A stretch of 64,000 bases of DNA. Origin: CAWBUW01 sp963792075. Its GTDB lineage: Bacteria; Chloroflexota; Anaerolineae; Anaerolineales; UBA4823. The first letter of the stretch is position 1, and each line of letters starts with the position of its first letter. The notes under the pieces were generated by a model. That model saw only the letters and a program-made list of their open reading frames with translations, had not been told where the DNA came from and made no database searches. Where the stretch lies: assembly GCA_963792075.1 (NCBI GenBank), contig CAWBUW010000009.1:124001-188000 (forward strand), in the 5' to 3' direction. The position numbers and the translations under genes are program-made. This document shows positions 53,114 to 61,332 of the stretch, one piece after another.

Positions 53114-53775
53114 ACGCCTTGAGCGTGGAGCAAATATTGGGCAGTGTCTTCATAATGTTCTTCCGCATAGCGTCCCGCCAGCTCAACATCCCCAGCCTGG
53201 AGGGCCTGCACGATGCGGCGATGTTCATGGCTGATGCGGCTCAGGCGACCCGGGACTGTTAATGAGGCATTCCGAAATCTTTGGCTGGCATCATAGAAGT
53301 TTTCCAAAAGGTCTTGTAAGTGGGGAGACCTGGCAGCTTCCCAAATGATCTTATGAAATTCACGGTTAAGATCCAGGATACGATCCAGCCTCTTGTTAAG
53401 GACTTCTGCATCCATTTCGTCCAGTAAAGTATGCAAGCGTTCATAATCCGTGGGTGTCAAGTTCGGTTGCCCCAGGCGGGTTGCCAGCCGTTCGAGTGCG
53501 CTGCGGATATGGTAGATCTCGATTATTTCGGCATTGGATAATTGGGTGACCTCAGCGCCATGGTGGGGATATATTTTGACCAATCCTTCTGCTTCCAACT
53601 GGTGCAGGGCTTCACGGATGGGGGTAGGGCTGACGCCCATCTGCTTTGCCAGGCTCTCGGTTACGAGGCGGGTACCTGGCGTGTATTCCCCATTGACGAT
53701 CAAACGCCGTAGCTCGTCATAAACCAGGTGTTTCATGGTCCGATACTCAGAAAGTGTATTGGTTACAATTGCCAT
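53110..53775 (-). CDS. GntR-family regulator, FCD type
   Basis: 221 residues: winged helix (YDELRRLIVNGEYTPGTRLVTESLAKQMGVSPTPIREALHQLEAEGLV) and a helical FCD domain (about 85-215) with the metal-binding His residues EFHKIIWEAA and HRRIVQALQAGD. FadR-type regulators bind acids, often sugar acids. It is divergent from the kinase-RLP operon across a 206-bp region that contains a double AT-rich palindrome, and upstream of the dehydrogenase genes. It probably controls both. A second regulator of the same type is encoded at 61821. Confidence 0.92.
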   Translation of the reverse strand: MAIVTNTLSEYRTMKHLVYDELRRLIVNGEYTPGTRLVTESLAKQMGVSPTPIREALHQLEAEGLVKIYPHHGAEVTQLSNAEIIEIYHIRSALERLATRLGQPNLTPTDYERLHTLLDEMDAEVLNKRLDRILDLNREFHKIIWEAARSPHLQDLLENFYDASQRFRNASLTVPGRLSRISHEHRRIVQALQAGDVELAGRYAEEHYEDTAQYLLHAQGV

Positions 53776-53816
53776 AGCTTCTCTATTTCTATACCAGGGC
53801 TTTCAAAAAGCGGGGG

Positions 53817-53863
53817 CTTGGGGTGTTCACAGGGCGGCTCCGCCGCCCTGTGAACACCCCAAG
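53817..53863. repeat. 21-bp-arm palindrome between divergent genes
   Basis: Perfect 21-nt arms with a short CTCCG centre (CTTGGGG outer end). It lies upstream of gntR, in the divergent regulatory region, so it follows no gene. Confidence 0.85.
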
Positions 53864-53926
53864 TTCCTCTTTGCCTCCGCCCTGGGATGGGGCGCATAGA
53901 CTGGCACTTTACATTAATAGCTCTAT

Positions 53927-53950
53927 ATTATATAATTAATATTATATAAT
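53927..53950. promoter_or_regulatory. paired AT-rich palindromes, candidate GntR operator
   Basis: ATTATATAAT occurs at 53927-53936 and again at 53941-53950, four bases apart. Each is a perfect 10-bp palindrome. The centre-to-centre distance is 14 bp. They lie 32 bp before the kinase start, at the place for an operator or core promoter of the divergent pair. No such pair is seen upstream of the second GntR gene. Confidence 0.4.
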
Positions 53951-53981
53951 ATATCCAATCCGTGTCAAGCATAAAGTATCC

Positions 53982-55506
53982 ATGATAAAGAGAGCGTCCT
54001 CCGATGTTATCCTTGCGATCGACATTGGCACCGGCAGCATCCGGGCCATGGTCGTGGATACCGGGCTAAATAATTTATCGATCCATCAAATTTCCTACGA
54101 TCTGCAAAAACCCCACTCCGGCTGGGTGGAGCAAGATGCGGATGTAGTCTTGCAAGCAACCCTGCAGGTCATTCAACAGGCTGCAGCCAGTGTAAAAATG
54201 GCCGGTCTTGGGATTACCGGGTTGTGCTTTTCGAGTGCGGTCAGCAGCCTGTTAGCCCTGGACGCAGCCGGAAAGCCATTGGGCAATGCGCTGACCTGGG
54301 GAGACCTGCGTGCGCAAAACGAAGTTTTCGAACTGCAGAAAGAAGCTCGGGCGCTTTACAGCCTGACCGGCGCCCCGTTGCATACCAGTTATTGGCTACC
54401 CAAACTGCGCTGGTTACAGGCAAACCGGCCAGATATCCTGGATCATGCGTCACACTGGATGGGTATCAAGGATTATGTGATCTGGCACTTGAGCGGGGAA
54501 TTTATTACGGACTGCTCCAATGCCGCAGCTACAGGTATGCTCAACCTGCAAACCCTGCAATGGGATGAGCTGGCCTGTTCACTTGCAAACATCAAAGAGG
54601 GGAGTCTTCTTCCCGTTCAGCCTACCACATTCATCATTCCACAGATAAGAGCGGAAATTGCAGCGGAACTGGGGTTACCGGTGAATACCGCTTTGGTACT
54701 GGGAGCAGGCGATGGCCCGCTGGCCAACCTTGGAAGCGGGGCCATCCACCCGGGGCAGGCAGCTACCACGATCGGCTCCAGCGGCGCTTGCCGTTCGGTC
54801 GCCTCTGCACCTGTGCTCCAGGATGAGCGCATGCGGCTCTGGTCTTACCCTTTGCTGGATGACCTGTGGATAATCGGCGGAGCGGAAAACAGCGGTGGCA
54901 TGGTGGTGGATTGGTTTCAAAAGAACATGCTACCCGCCGCCGACAATAACTTTACAGCCATGATGCAGGCCGCGGCCGGCGTTCCGGCCGGGAGTGATGG
55001 CTTGATCTTCCTGCCATACTTGTTCGGTGAACGCGCCCCGATATGGGATGTTACGGCACGCGGGGCGTTGATCGGGCTGGATGCCCAGCATACACCCGCC
55101 CACCTGGCGCGCGCGATGCTGGAAGGGACGGTCTTTGCCCTTTACGATGTTTACCAGGCGCTTTGTGATACCGCCATCTCACCGATCACCGAGATCCGGG
55201 TGTCGGGTGGATACACCCGCTCACCTTTCTGGCTGAGGCGTCCAGGCCAGCATGTTTGGCAGAGCGCTGGTGGTCATGCAAGATCACGAATGTTCAGCGT
55301 TGGGAGCGGCTCTGCTGGGTTTTTTGGCGCTGGGAATTTTCCCCGACTTGAAAAGTGGAGCTTCCAAGCTCAAGATCAAAGAAACCATCCTGCCCGATCT
55401 TATGCAGGTCGACCAGTATCAGAAAATCATCCCGCTCTACACATCCGCCTTCCAACAGCTCAAGCCCATCTTCGAAGCACTGCAAAGGTACCGCAATGAG
55501 ACCTAA
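53982..55506 (+). CDS. FGGY-family sugar kinase, with a single-base frameshift
   Basis: 507 residues after correction. N-terminal VILAIDIGTGSIRAMVVD is the phosphate-1 loop of the fold, with TWGDLRAQNE and MGIKDYVIWHLSG (substrate side), TTIGSSGACRSVA, and VSGGYTRSPFWL. The frame then breaks; the second frame continues MFGRALVVMQDHECSALGAALLG. Skipping A55236 gives FWLGVQASMFGRALVV, the family pattern. FGGY kinases phosphorylate pentuloses, gluconate or 3-keto sugar acids. Here the kinase overlaps the decarboxylase gene by 11 bp, as in ulaD/lyxK-like pathways, so a 3-keto acid is a plausible substrate. Confidence 0.9.
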
Positions 55507-56131
55507 TTTACAATTAGCACTCGACATGGTTGACCTGGAGAAAGCCATCCAACTCTGTGAGAATTGTTCGGTATGGGTCGATTGGATCGAAGCAGGAACA
55601 CCCCTGGTCATCAGCGCAGGACTCCATGCAGTCAAATCATTAAAAAAGGGTTTTCCGCAAAAGAAGATCGTGGCAGATGTCAAGATCGCAGATGCTGCCA
55701 AATTGATCGCCGGGCAAGTCATTGCCTCAGGGGCCGACATCCTGACCGTTTTGAGCGCCGCCAATGACCAGACCATCTCAACTTGTGTAAAAATTGCCCA
55801 CGAACATGGCCGCCAGGTTTTAGGTGACCATATTTCAGCGCAACTGTCAGCGGAGGCATGCCAACGCCTGGCAGACCTGGGATGCGACCTGGTTGGCATC
55901 CACATTCCCAAGGATTCTGGGGAAAGTATCGCCCTGAATTCGATCGAAGACCTGCTGCATCAAGTCAAGGTTCCTTTCGTCCTGGCGGGAGGCATCCAAA
56001 CCGGCCTGCTGCAGCAGATGACGGGCTGGTCTCTCAGTGCGGTGGTGGTTGGGGGAGCCATCCTGAATCATCCCGACCCGGCGGCTGAAGCCAGGAAATT
56101 CGCGGCGATACTGGATACCTGGCAAGCGTAG
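55496..56131 (+). CDS. 3-keto-L-gulonate-6-phosphate decarboxylase / hexulose-6-phosphate synthase family
   Basis: 211 residues of OMP-decarboxylase-like TIM barrel. The metal and catalytic motif is DVKIAD (Asp61, Lys63, Asp66), as in the KGPDC/HPS suprafamily; Glu33 (WIEAG) and the C-terminal phosphate-binding VLAGGIQ and VVVGGAIL fit. The DxKIAD form is closer to KGPDC than to HPS (DxKTMD). It would decarboxylate a 3-keto sugar-acid phosphate or carry out an aldol reaction with formaldehyde. It overlaps the kinase stop by 11 bp and is followed by the MBL hydrolase. Confidence 0.88.
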   Translation: MRPNLQLALDMVDLEKAIQLCENCSVWVDWIEAGTPLVISAGLHAVKSLKKGFPQKKIVADVKIADAAKLIAGQVIASGADILTVLSAANDQTISTCVKIAHEHGRQVLGDHISAQLSAEACQRLADLGCDLVGIHIPKDSGESIALNSIEDLLHQVKVPFVLAGGIQTGLLQQMTGWSLSAVVVGGAILNHPDPAAEARKFAAILDTWQA

Positions 56132-56155
56132 GTGTTTGAAAATAGAGGTGAGAAT

Positions 56156-56926
56156 TTGACAACAAAATACACCATCAAACCCATCCTGACAGGCTGGCAA
56201 TATCTCGACAAGGGACTGTATGCAACCTTCCGGGATGGCCTGGGTACGATCCTGCAACACCCGGTCTTTGCCTGGCTCATTGAAGGTGGCGGGCACAAAT
56301 ACCTGGTCGATACCGGCATGGCCAGCACGGAGATCTCTCAAAAGTATCACCACGATGGCCGCCAGGACCCGGGTACGGCCATCCACGAACAATTGGCCAA
56401 AATGGGCGTAGCAACAGATGAGATCGAAGCGATCCTTTTCACCCATCTGCACTGGGACCATTGCTACAACATGAAAGAATTCAAGAAGGCCAGATACATC
56501 ACCAGCGATGTTGAATATGCCTTTGCAATGGACCCCATTCCTCCCTATTGGGGATCCTATGAACACGAGAAGGCCGGGCTAACACCCCCTTTTAAAGGCT
56601 GCGAATTTGAGCTGGTGCCTGGCGAACAGGAAATCTTCGACGGGATCCGAATCGTCCCGATCCCCGGCCACAGCCCCGGACATATTGCCGTTTCTATTGA
56701 CACTGAAAAAGGGGATTATTGGATCATCGGTGACCTGATGCTGGTTCGCGAAAACCTGCAACCCGATCTGAAACATGGCTGGCCATTAACTCCACCGGGA
56801 CGATTTAGCAATTTCGTCGAGCTCTGGCACAGCATGGAAAAAGTTGTCGCTCGGGCCGATTTTATCTTGATGACCCATGATATTACCCATCTTGGCGTCC
56901 CGGTTTATCCCATTCCCAACGAATAA
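56156..56926 (+). CDS. MBL-fold hydrolase, lactonase-like
   Basis: 256 residues from TTG 56156, which has GAGGTGAG upstream; a GTG at 56132 is an alternative. The zinc-binding motif is THLHWDHC (HxHxDH), followed by GHSPGH, the Asp of IIGDLML and a late His in MTHDITHLG. This resembles the AHL-lactonase/AttM branch, which hydrolyses lactones. In this cluster a sugar-acid lactone is more likely than a quorum signal; it could also be a phosphate-ester or thioester hydrolase. Third gene of kinase-decarboxylase-MBL-RLP. Confidence 0.87.
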   Translation: MTTKYTIKPILTGWQYLDKGLYATFRDGLGTILQHPVFAWLIEGGGHKYLVDTGMASTEISQKYHHDGRQDPGTAIHEQLAKMGVATDEIEAILFTHLHWDHCYNMKEFKKARYITSDVEYAFAMDPIPPYWGSYEHEKAGLTPPFKGCEFELVPGEQEIFDGIRIVPIPGHSPGHIAVSIDTEKGDYWIIGDLMLVRENLQPDLKHGWPLTPPGRFSNFVELWHSMEKVVARADFILMTHDITHLGVPVYPIPNE

Positions 56927-56934
56927 AGAACTCG

Positions 56935-57001
56935 GTTCATTGGGAGTTGCCGTGACAAAGGGCAGACCACATAACCGGCCCTATCACGGCGATTCCCATA
57001 G
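56935..57001. repeat. imperfect hairpin containing the 30-bp dispersed repeat, copy 2
   Basis: GTTCATTGGGAGTTGCCGTG starts a 30-bp stretch matching 27 of 30 bases at 9097-9126. Here its complement follows (GGCCCTATCACGGCGATTCCC, split by mismatches), giving an imperfect hairpin with a 13-nt loop between MBL and RLP genes. Confidence 0.65.
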
Positions 57002-57061
57002 AGCCAAGAACTCAACCTCAAAGCTGTGAAGCTTATTAACTGGAAAATCAGGAAACAAAAA

Positions 57062-58369
57062 ATGATCCCGTTAGCGTTAGATAGTCCATTTCGAAAGTTT
57101 TATGCTGAAAATTACAGGTTTGACCCGGATGATTACATTACCCTGGAATATTATTTCGAGACCGGGCAGAACCCTTACGAAGTTGCCGCCCACTTGTGCC
57201 AGGAACAATCCACCGCACAATGGAAAAGAGTGGGTGTGGACGAAGATTTCCGTGAGCTGTTTGCTTCAAAGGTCATCACATTGGAACAGAATACCCAAGT
57301 TGAGCGGTTCAGGGATGATGAGAAACCGGGGGAGGAAGAAAGAACCAGGCTAGGCTGGTGGGCTAAGATCGCCTACCCTCACCGGAATTTTGGGGCGCGC
57401 ATTCCCAACTTGCTGACCAGTCTGTGCGGAGAAGGTACTTTTCATTCTCCCGGCATGCAAACCATCAAGTTGATGGATGTCCACTTCCCAGACGTGTTCC
57501 TGGCTCAATTTGATGGCCCGAGATTCGGAATTCAAGGAATTCGAGATATGCTGGAAGTCTATGACCGGCCGCTTTCCCTGGGTGTGATCAAACCCAATAT
57601 TGGGCTGCCGACCGAGCCGTTCGCCGAACTGGGATACAAAGCCTGGTTGGGTGGACTGGATATCGCCAAAGACGATGAACTGCTGTGTGATACACCCACG
57701 AATCCGTTTGAAAAACGCTGCGCATTGCTTGGAGGCCTGCGGCGCAAAGCAGAAGCGGAGACGGGACATAAGAAGATCTACCTGGCAAACATTACGGATG
57801 AAGTTGACCGCATGCTTGAATTGTACGAGATCGCCCTGCAAAATTCTACCAACGCGGTCATGATCAACGGCATGACGACCGGGTTGAGCATCGTGCGGGT
57901 ATTGGCCAAAAAGGGAAAACTGCCCCTCTTCTCGCATTTTGATTTTATCGCCCCGTTCACACAAATGCGCACTTTCGGTGTGCACCTGAAGGTGGTCACA
58001 AAACTGCAACGCCTGGCCGGATTCGACGGTCAGATCTACCAGGGTCTTGGCAGCCGGATGCACACTTCCAGCATGGATGTGATCCAGGCTTTTCAGGCTT
58101 GCACCGAACCCATGGGACCGATAAAAGCCAGTTTACCCATTCCGGCCGGCAGCCAATGGGCCGGTTCGTTCCAACAACTGTTTGAATTATTTGGCAGCCG
58201 GGATTTTGCCATCGTACCCGGTCGGGCAGTATTTTCACACCCGATGGGTCCGGCAGCCGGCGCCACTGCCCTCCAGCAAGGCTGGGAGGCAGCGGAAATG
58301 GGTGTTTCACTGGACGAATATGCCGCCACCCACGAGGAGTTGAGGCAGGCGATCCTGATGAACCAATAA
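57062..58369 (+). CDS. RuBisCO-like protein (form IV)
   Basis: 435 residues; AGGAAA lies 6-11 bases before ATG 57062 (a GTG at 57026 is less likely). The N-terminal α/β domain has YITLEYYFE and EQSTAQWKRVG. The barrel keeps the Lys of GVIKPNIGL (Lys177, plant Lys175), the carbamylation segment GGLDIAKDDE (Lys203, Asp205, Glu206) and His292 in HFDFIAPF (plant His294). It lacks several residues needed for carboxylation: Asn replaces plant Lys177, the loop-6 Lys334 segment is replaced by YQGLGSRMHTSS, and the His327 position looks like Tyr. It therefore binds Mg2+ and an enediolate-type substrate but is not RuBisCO. RLPs include enolases, isomerases and sugar-acid-phosphate decarboxylases such as OiaX. 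It ends inside a palindromic repeat. Confidence 0.92.
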   Translation: MIPLALDSPFRKFYAENYRFDPDDYITLEYYFETGQNPYEVAAHLCQEQSTAQWKRVGVDEDFRELFASKVITLEQNTQVERFRDDEKPGEEERTRLGWWAKIAYPHRNFGARIPNLLTSLCGEGTFHSPGMQTIKLMDVHFPDVFLAQFDGPRFGIQGIRDMLEVYDRPLSLGVIKPNIGLPTEPFAELGYKAWLGGLDIAKDDELLCDTPTNPFEKRCALLGGLRRKAEAETGHKKIYLANITDEVDRMLELYEIALQNSTNAVMINGMTTGLSIVRVLAKKGKLPLFSHFDFIAPFTQMRTFGVHLKVVTKLQRLAGFDGQIYQGLGSRMHTSSMDVIQAFQACTEPMGPIKASLPIPAGSQWAGSFQQLFELFGSRDFAIVPGRAVFSHPMGPAAGATALQQGWEAAEMGVSLDEYAATHEELRQAILMNQ

Positions 58370-58432
58370 AAAAAGGGGGGGGTGTTTTGAGCGTGCGAAG
58401 CACGCTCAAAACACCCCCCCTTTATCGAGAGG
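58363..58432. repeat. CTCAATAA-family palindromic element, copy B
   Basis: A hairpin with 21-nt arms (58376-58396 and 58400-58420) around GAA. CCAATAAAA and TTTATCGAGAG are diverged versions of the terminal repeats. The RLP stop (58367-58369) and the UPF0261 stop (58422-58424) both lie inside the element, between convergent genes. Confidence 0.8.
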
Positions 58433-59645
58433 AAGGGTTCCTACCGGTCATCATTTTCAGAAACAATTCGACTGTGGCGGCTGCACACTCCGGATCATTG
58501 ATGTGGTGATCGATCTCCAACAACTGGACATCAGGAGAAAGCTCTTTCTTCAAGATATCCGGAAAGCCCTGGTTGGCCTGTTCATCGTAGAGAGGCATGC
58601 CTTTGCGATTCATCATGCTGTAGCCGCGCAGGGGAACGATAACCGCCCGGGGACCATGACCGGGGTTGATATGTTCTGCAATGAAATGAGCCACTGCCCC
58701 CATTTCTTCATAAGTCGTCCGAAAATGGGTATGGCTGGGAGTATGGCGGACAAAAGGCCGGTCTTCCAAACCGGCAGGAATGGCGCCCCAGACATGCAAA
58801 CGCATATCCGCACAACCCGGGCCAATGATCTGTGGAATGCCCATCTCGCCTGCAGCGGTCATGCGGCCTGGTAAGGCAGGCATCAGGCCATCATATAGCA
58901 GGTCAATGATCTCATGCGGGGAATAGTCGATGACACCCTGGATGACACCTTCACGAACCAGCTCCTCCATGGCTTTTCCGCCGATGCCATTGCAGTGGAA
59001 GATGACCACTTCGTAGCCGGCCATTTCGAGCAGTCGCTTGATTTCCATGCAACCGGGTGTGGTAACCCCGGCCTGGGTGAGGGCGACCAGCTCACGCCGG
59101 CTGTGGGTGGTATCTTCCACTCCAGCCATGGCCACCACGGCTGCCGCAGCCTGGGCAATGATCTTGCGGGTGATAAAATTCAACCCGGCAATATCCGCCA
59201 CGGAATGGATCATGGTGATATCCTTGGTGCCAACATAAGGGCCAAAGGTATTCTTTCCCGAGGCCACGGTGGAAACCATCACCTTTGGTACACCGACCGG
59301 CAACACTTGCATGGCAGCGGTGGCGATGGCAGTCCCCTGTCCGCCGCCCACACTGATTACCCCATCCAATTTACCCTCGGCATACAGCCGGCCAACCACG
59401 TTGATCAGACCCTGGATCATGCACTGCTGGGCGTAGGCTTTATCCTTTTTGGACAAGGCTTCTTCCAGGCTACTGCCTCCAGCCAGGGCAATTTCTTCCC
59501 GGGATATATCGGAAGGTATCATCGGCGTACCGGTTGACCCGGGATCGACCACGATGGGCGTATGGCCCATATTTTTTATCTTGTCCCGGATAAAACCGGC
59601 TTCTTCACCTTTTGTATCCAGCGTTGCGATCACAACGATATTCAT
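58422..59645 (-). CDS. UPF0261 / Tm-1-like ATP-binding protein
   Basis: 407 residues from ATG 59645, which overlaps the upstream gntR stop (ATGA). Typical UPF0261 segments: IVVIATLDTKGEE, VVDPGSTGTP, SVGGGQGTAIATAAM, VSTVASGKNTFGPYVGTKD and MFHCNGIGGKAM-like FHCNGIGGKAMEEL. The first domain resembles the ATP-binding part of the plant Tm-1 protein. The bacterial role is not established. It converges on the RLP and is in a run with a regulator, DMT transporter and RpiB, so a role in the sugar-acid route, for example ATP-dependent activation or hydrolysis of an intermediate, is possible. This is inference. Confidence 0.87.
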   Translation of the reverse strand: MNIVVIATLDTKGEEAGFIRDKIKNMGHTPIVVDPGSTGTPMIPSDISREEIALAGGSSLEEALSKKDKAYAQQCMIQGLINVVGRLYAEGKLDGVISVGGGQGTAIATAAMQVLPVGVPKVMVSTVASGKNTFGPYVGTKDITMIHSVADIAGLNFITRKIIAQAAAAVVAMAGVEDTTHSRRELVALTQAGVTTPGCMEIKRLLEMAGYEVVIFHCNGIGGKAMEELVREGVIQGVIDYSPHEIIDLLYDGLMPALPGRMTAAGEMGIPQIIGPGCADMRLHVWGAIPAGLEDRPFVRHTPSHTHFRTTYEEMGAVAHFIAEHINPGHGPRAVIVPLRGYSMMNRKGMPLYDEQANQGFPDILKKELSPDVQLLEIDHHINDPECAAATVELFLKMMTGRNPSSR

Positions 59646-60379
59646 GCCAGGTCTTCTTTCCCATTCAGCAAGGCAGATGCTTCCGGCCAAAGTGCTTTTA
59701 CGTAATGATATCGATCAGTTCGGATGTGGATATCCGCCCAGACCAGGGGCAGATGGCTCGAGCTGCTGGACAACCTTTGCACGACCAGGATGTTTGTGCC
59801 ATTTTCCAGGTCCAAAACAGCAAGATCCTCCAAATCCCCGGGGCGGATCTCAAAAAACTCCTCGATGTCAGTCACAACCGCGTTGAAACGCTTATCCAGG
59901 GTTTCTTGAAAGGAGGTCTGGCTTAGATCGACGGTTTCCAATCCCGGGCAAATCTCGATGGGAATATAGTTCTTCTGGTTGGCGATGACCTCCCCATTCA
60001 CAAGGCGGGTACGGGTCTGGCAAAATACAGGCTCGCCTGCCGCTGTTTTCAGGGCTTGAGCAACTTTGTCATTCGCCTGGATAACCTCGACTGCGCGTAC
60101 GATCGATGCCGGTGATAAACCAGATTTTTCAGCGTGTTGAAATACACTGGTGATGGAAGGTTGGTTTTTTCCAAGGATGGTGATGGAACCAGCGGGATTC
60201 GTTACGATCAGACCTTTCCGATGCGCAGCCCTGAGCACCCTGGATAGATCAGCCTGACTGGCATGGTACCGGGTTTGCAAGGAGGCAAGGCTGAAGGACT
60301 GGTTCCTTGACAAAGCCCCCCCCACGATATCCGCCTCAAAAGATCGTTGAAGCTGCTCAGGGAAGCTGTAATTTTCCAT
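59642..60379 (-). CDS. GntR-family regulator, UTRA (HutC) type with divergent HTH
   Basis: 245 residues. The UTRA domain (about 95-240) is clear: AEKSGLSPASIVRAVEV, ALKTAAGEPVFCQTRTRLVNGE, TSFQETLDKRFNAVVTDIEE. The N-terminal winged helix (SFSLASLQTRYHASQADLSRVLRAAHRKGLIV) is shorter and unlike classical GntR sequences. AGGGAG stands upstream of the ATG. It is co-transcribed with UPF0261 and, 42 bp upstream, DMT. It likely senses a pathway intermediate. Confidence 0.8.
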   Translation of the reverse strand: MENYSFPEQLQRSFEADIVGGALSRNQSFSLASLQTRYHASQADLSRVLRAAHRKGLIVTNPAGSITILGKNQPSITSVFQHAEKSGLSPASIVRAVEVIQANDKVAQALKTAAGEPVFCQTRTRLVNGEVIANQKNYIPIEICPGLETVDLSQTSFQETLDKRFNAVVTDIEEFFEIRPGDLEDLAVLDLENGTNILVVQRLSSSSSHLPLVWADIHIRTDRYHYVKALWPEASALLNGKEDLA

Positions 60380-60421
60380 TGATTACTCCCTATCCCTTCC
60401 AATGAGTCCAAGAGACCTGCC

Positions 60422-61324
60422 TCAAGATCCCTTCGGAATGGATACTGCCGTCTTTTTATTGACGAAATACGCTCCCCCGATGATCAAAATACCCCCGATG
60501 ACCAGCGACAGCGTGATCGGTTCAGAAAACATGTAATAAGCCAGGATCACATTAATGACCGGGATGAAAAAGAAGTAGACGGCAGTATTGGAAACAGGCA
60601 ATTTGGATAAGCCAAAATTAAACAGACTTTGCGCAATCACGGTTAGAAAAATAGCCAGGAAAAGGACAACACCCCAATCTACGCGCGCCGAAAATAGATA
60701 TCCCCTGGTCTCCATCAACGCCAGTGGCAGCAGGCCAATCGTCCCGATCGTGATCTGGTAAACCAGGATCGTAAAAGGATTAAAATCATATAACAACTTT
60801 TTACCCAAAAGGACGCCCAATGCGCCACTTAATGCATTCAACACGATCAAAAAATCACCAAACATATGGTTTGGCATCAACGCAACACCGGGGTTATATA
60901 AGATAACGAGCACTCCGCTAAAAGATACCAGGAATGCGATCCATTGCACCCGGTTGAAGCGTTCTTTAAAAAAGAAAAAAGCCAGCAATGCCATAAAGAG
61001 CGGGCGTGTATTGACGATCAATGCAGTATTACTTGCTGTGGTGTAGCGCAGCCCGAGATACTGGAGCGCAAAATAAAAAGTGGTCTGGAACAGGCCATAT
61101 CCCAACAGGTAACCGATATCACGCCTGCGAACCGGTTGAACGCCTCCTACAAGGTAAAGCACCGGCCAACACACGAGGGATGCAATCAGGAAGCGGAAAA
61201 AAGCCGTCACAAATGGGCCAGAATCCTCCAAGGCCAGCTTGGCGCCGACATAAGCTGATCCCATGATGAGCGAGGAAGCTATAAGCGCCAAATGCCCTGC
61301 CCACTTGTTCATGAACTGGCGCAC
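60422..61324 (-). CDS. DMT/EamA-family membrane transporter
   Basis: 300 residues with ten transmembrane helices in two EamA halves (SSLIMGSAYVGAKLAL and LLGKKLLYDFNPFTILVYQITIG). Start uncertain: GTG 61324 or ATG 61312, neither with a clear ribosome-binding site; translation may be coupled to rpiB, whose stop lies 8-20 bp upstream. DMT proteins move metabolites, often as exporters. In this cluster it could import or export a sugar acid or relieve an intermediate. Confidence 0.85.
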   Translation of the reverse strand: MRQFMNKWAGHLALIASSLIMGSAYVGAKLALEDSGPFVTAFFRFLIASLVCWPVLYLVGGVQPVRRRDIGYLLGYGLFQTTFYFALQYLGLRYTTASNTALIVNTRPLFMALLAFFFFKERFNRVQWIAFLVSFSGVLVILYNPGVALMPNHMFGDFLIVLNALSGALGVLLGKKLLYDFNPFTILVYQITIGTIGLLPLALMETRGYLFSARVDWGVVLFLAIFLTVIAQSLFNFGLSKLPVSNTAVYFFFIPVINVILAYYMFSEPITLSLVIGGILIIGGAYFVNKKTAVSIPKGS

Positions 61325-61332
61325 AGGATGTA

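Noticed and set aside
49730..53775. Complete match to the known D-apionate gene set
   Set aside because: No DUF1537-type kinase is visible and the decarboxylase, kinase and lactonase types differ; only the overall logic is similar.
57062..58369. True carbon-fixing RuBisCO
   Set aside because: Loop-6 Lys, the second active-site Lys and the phosphate-site Gly residues are missing, and no phosphoribulokinase or small subunit is nearby.
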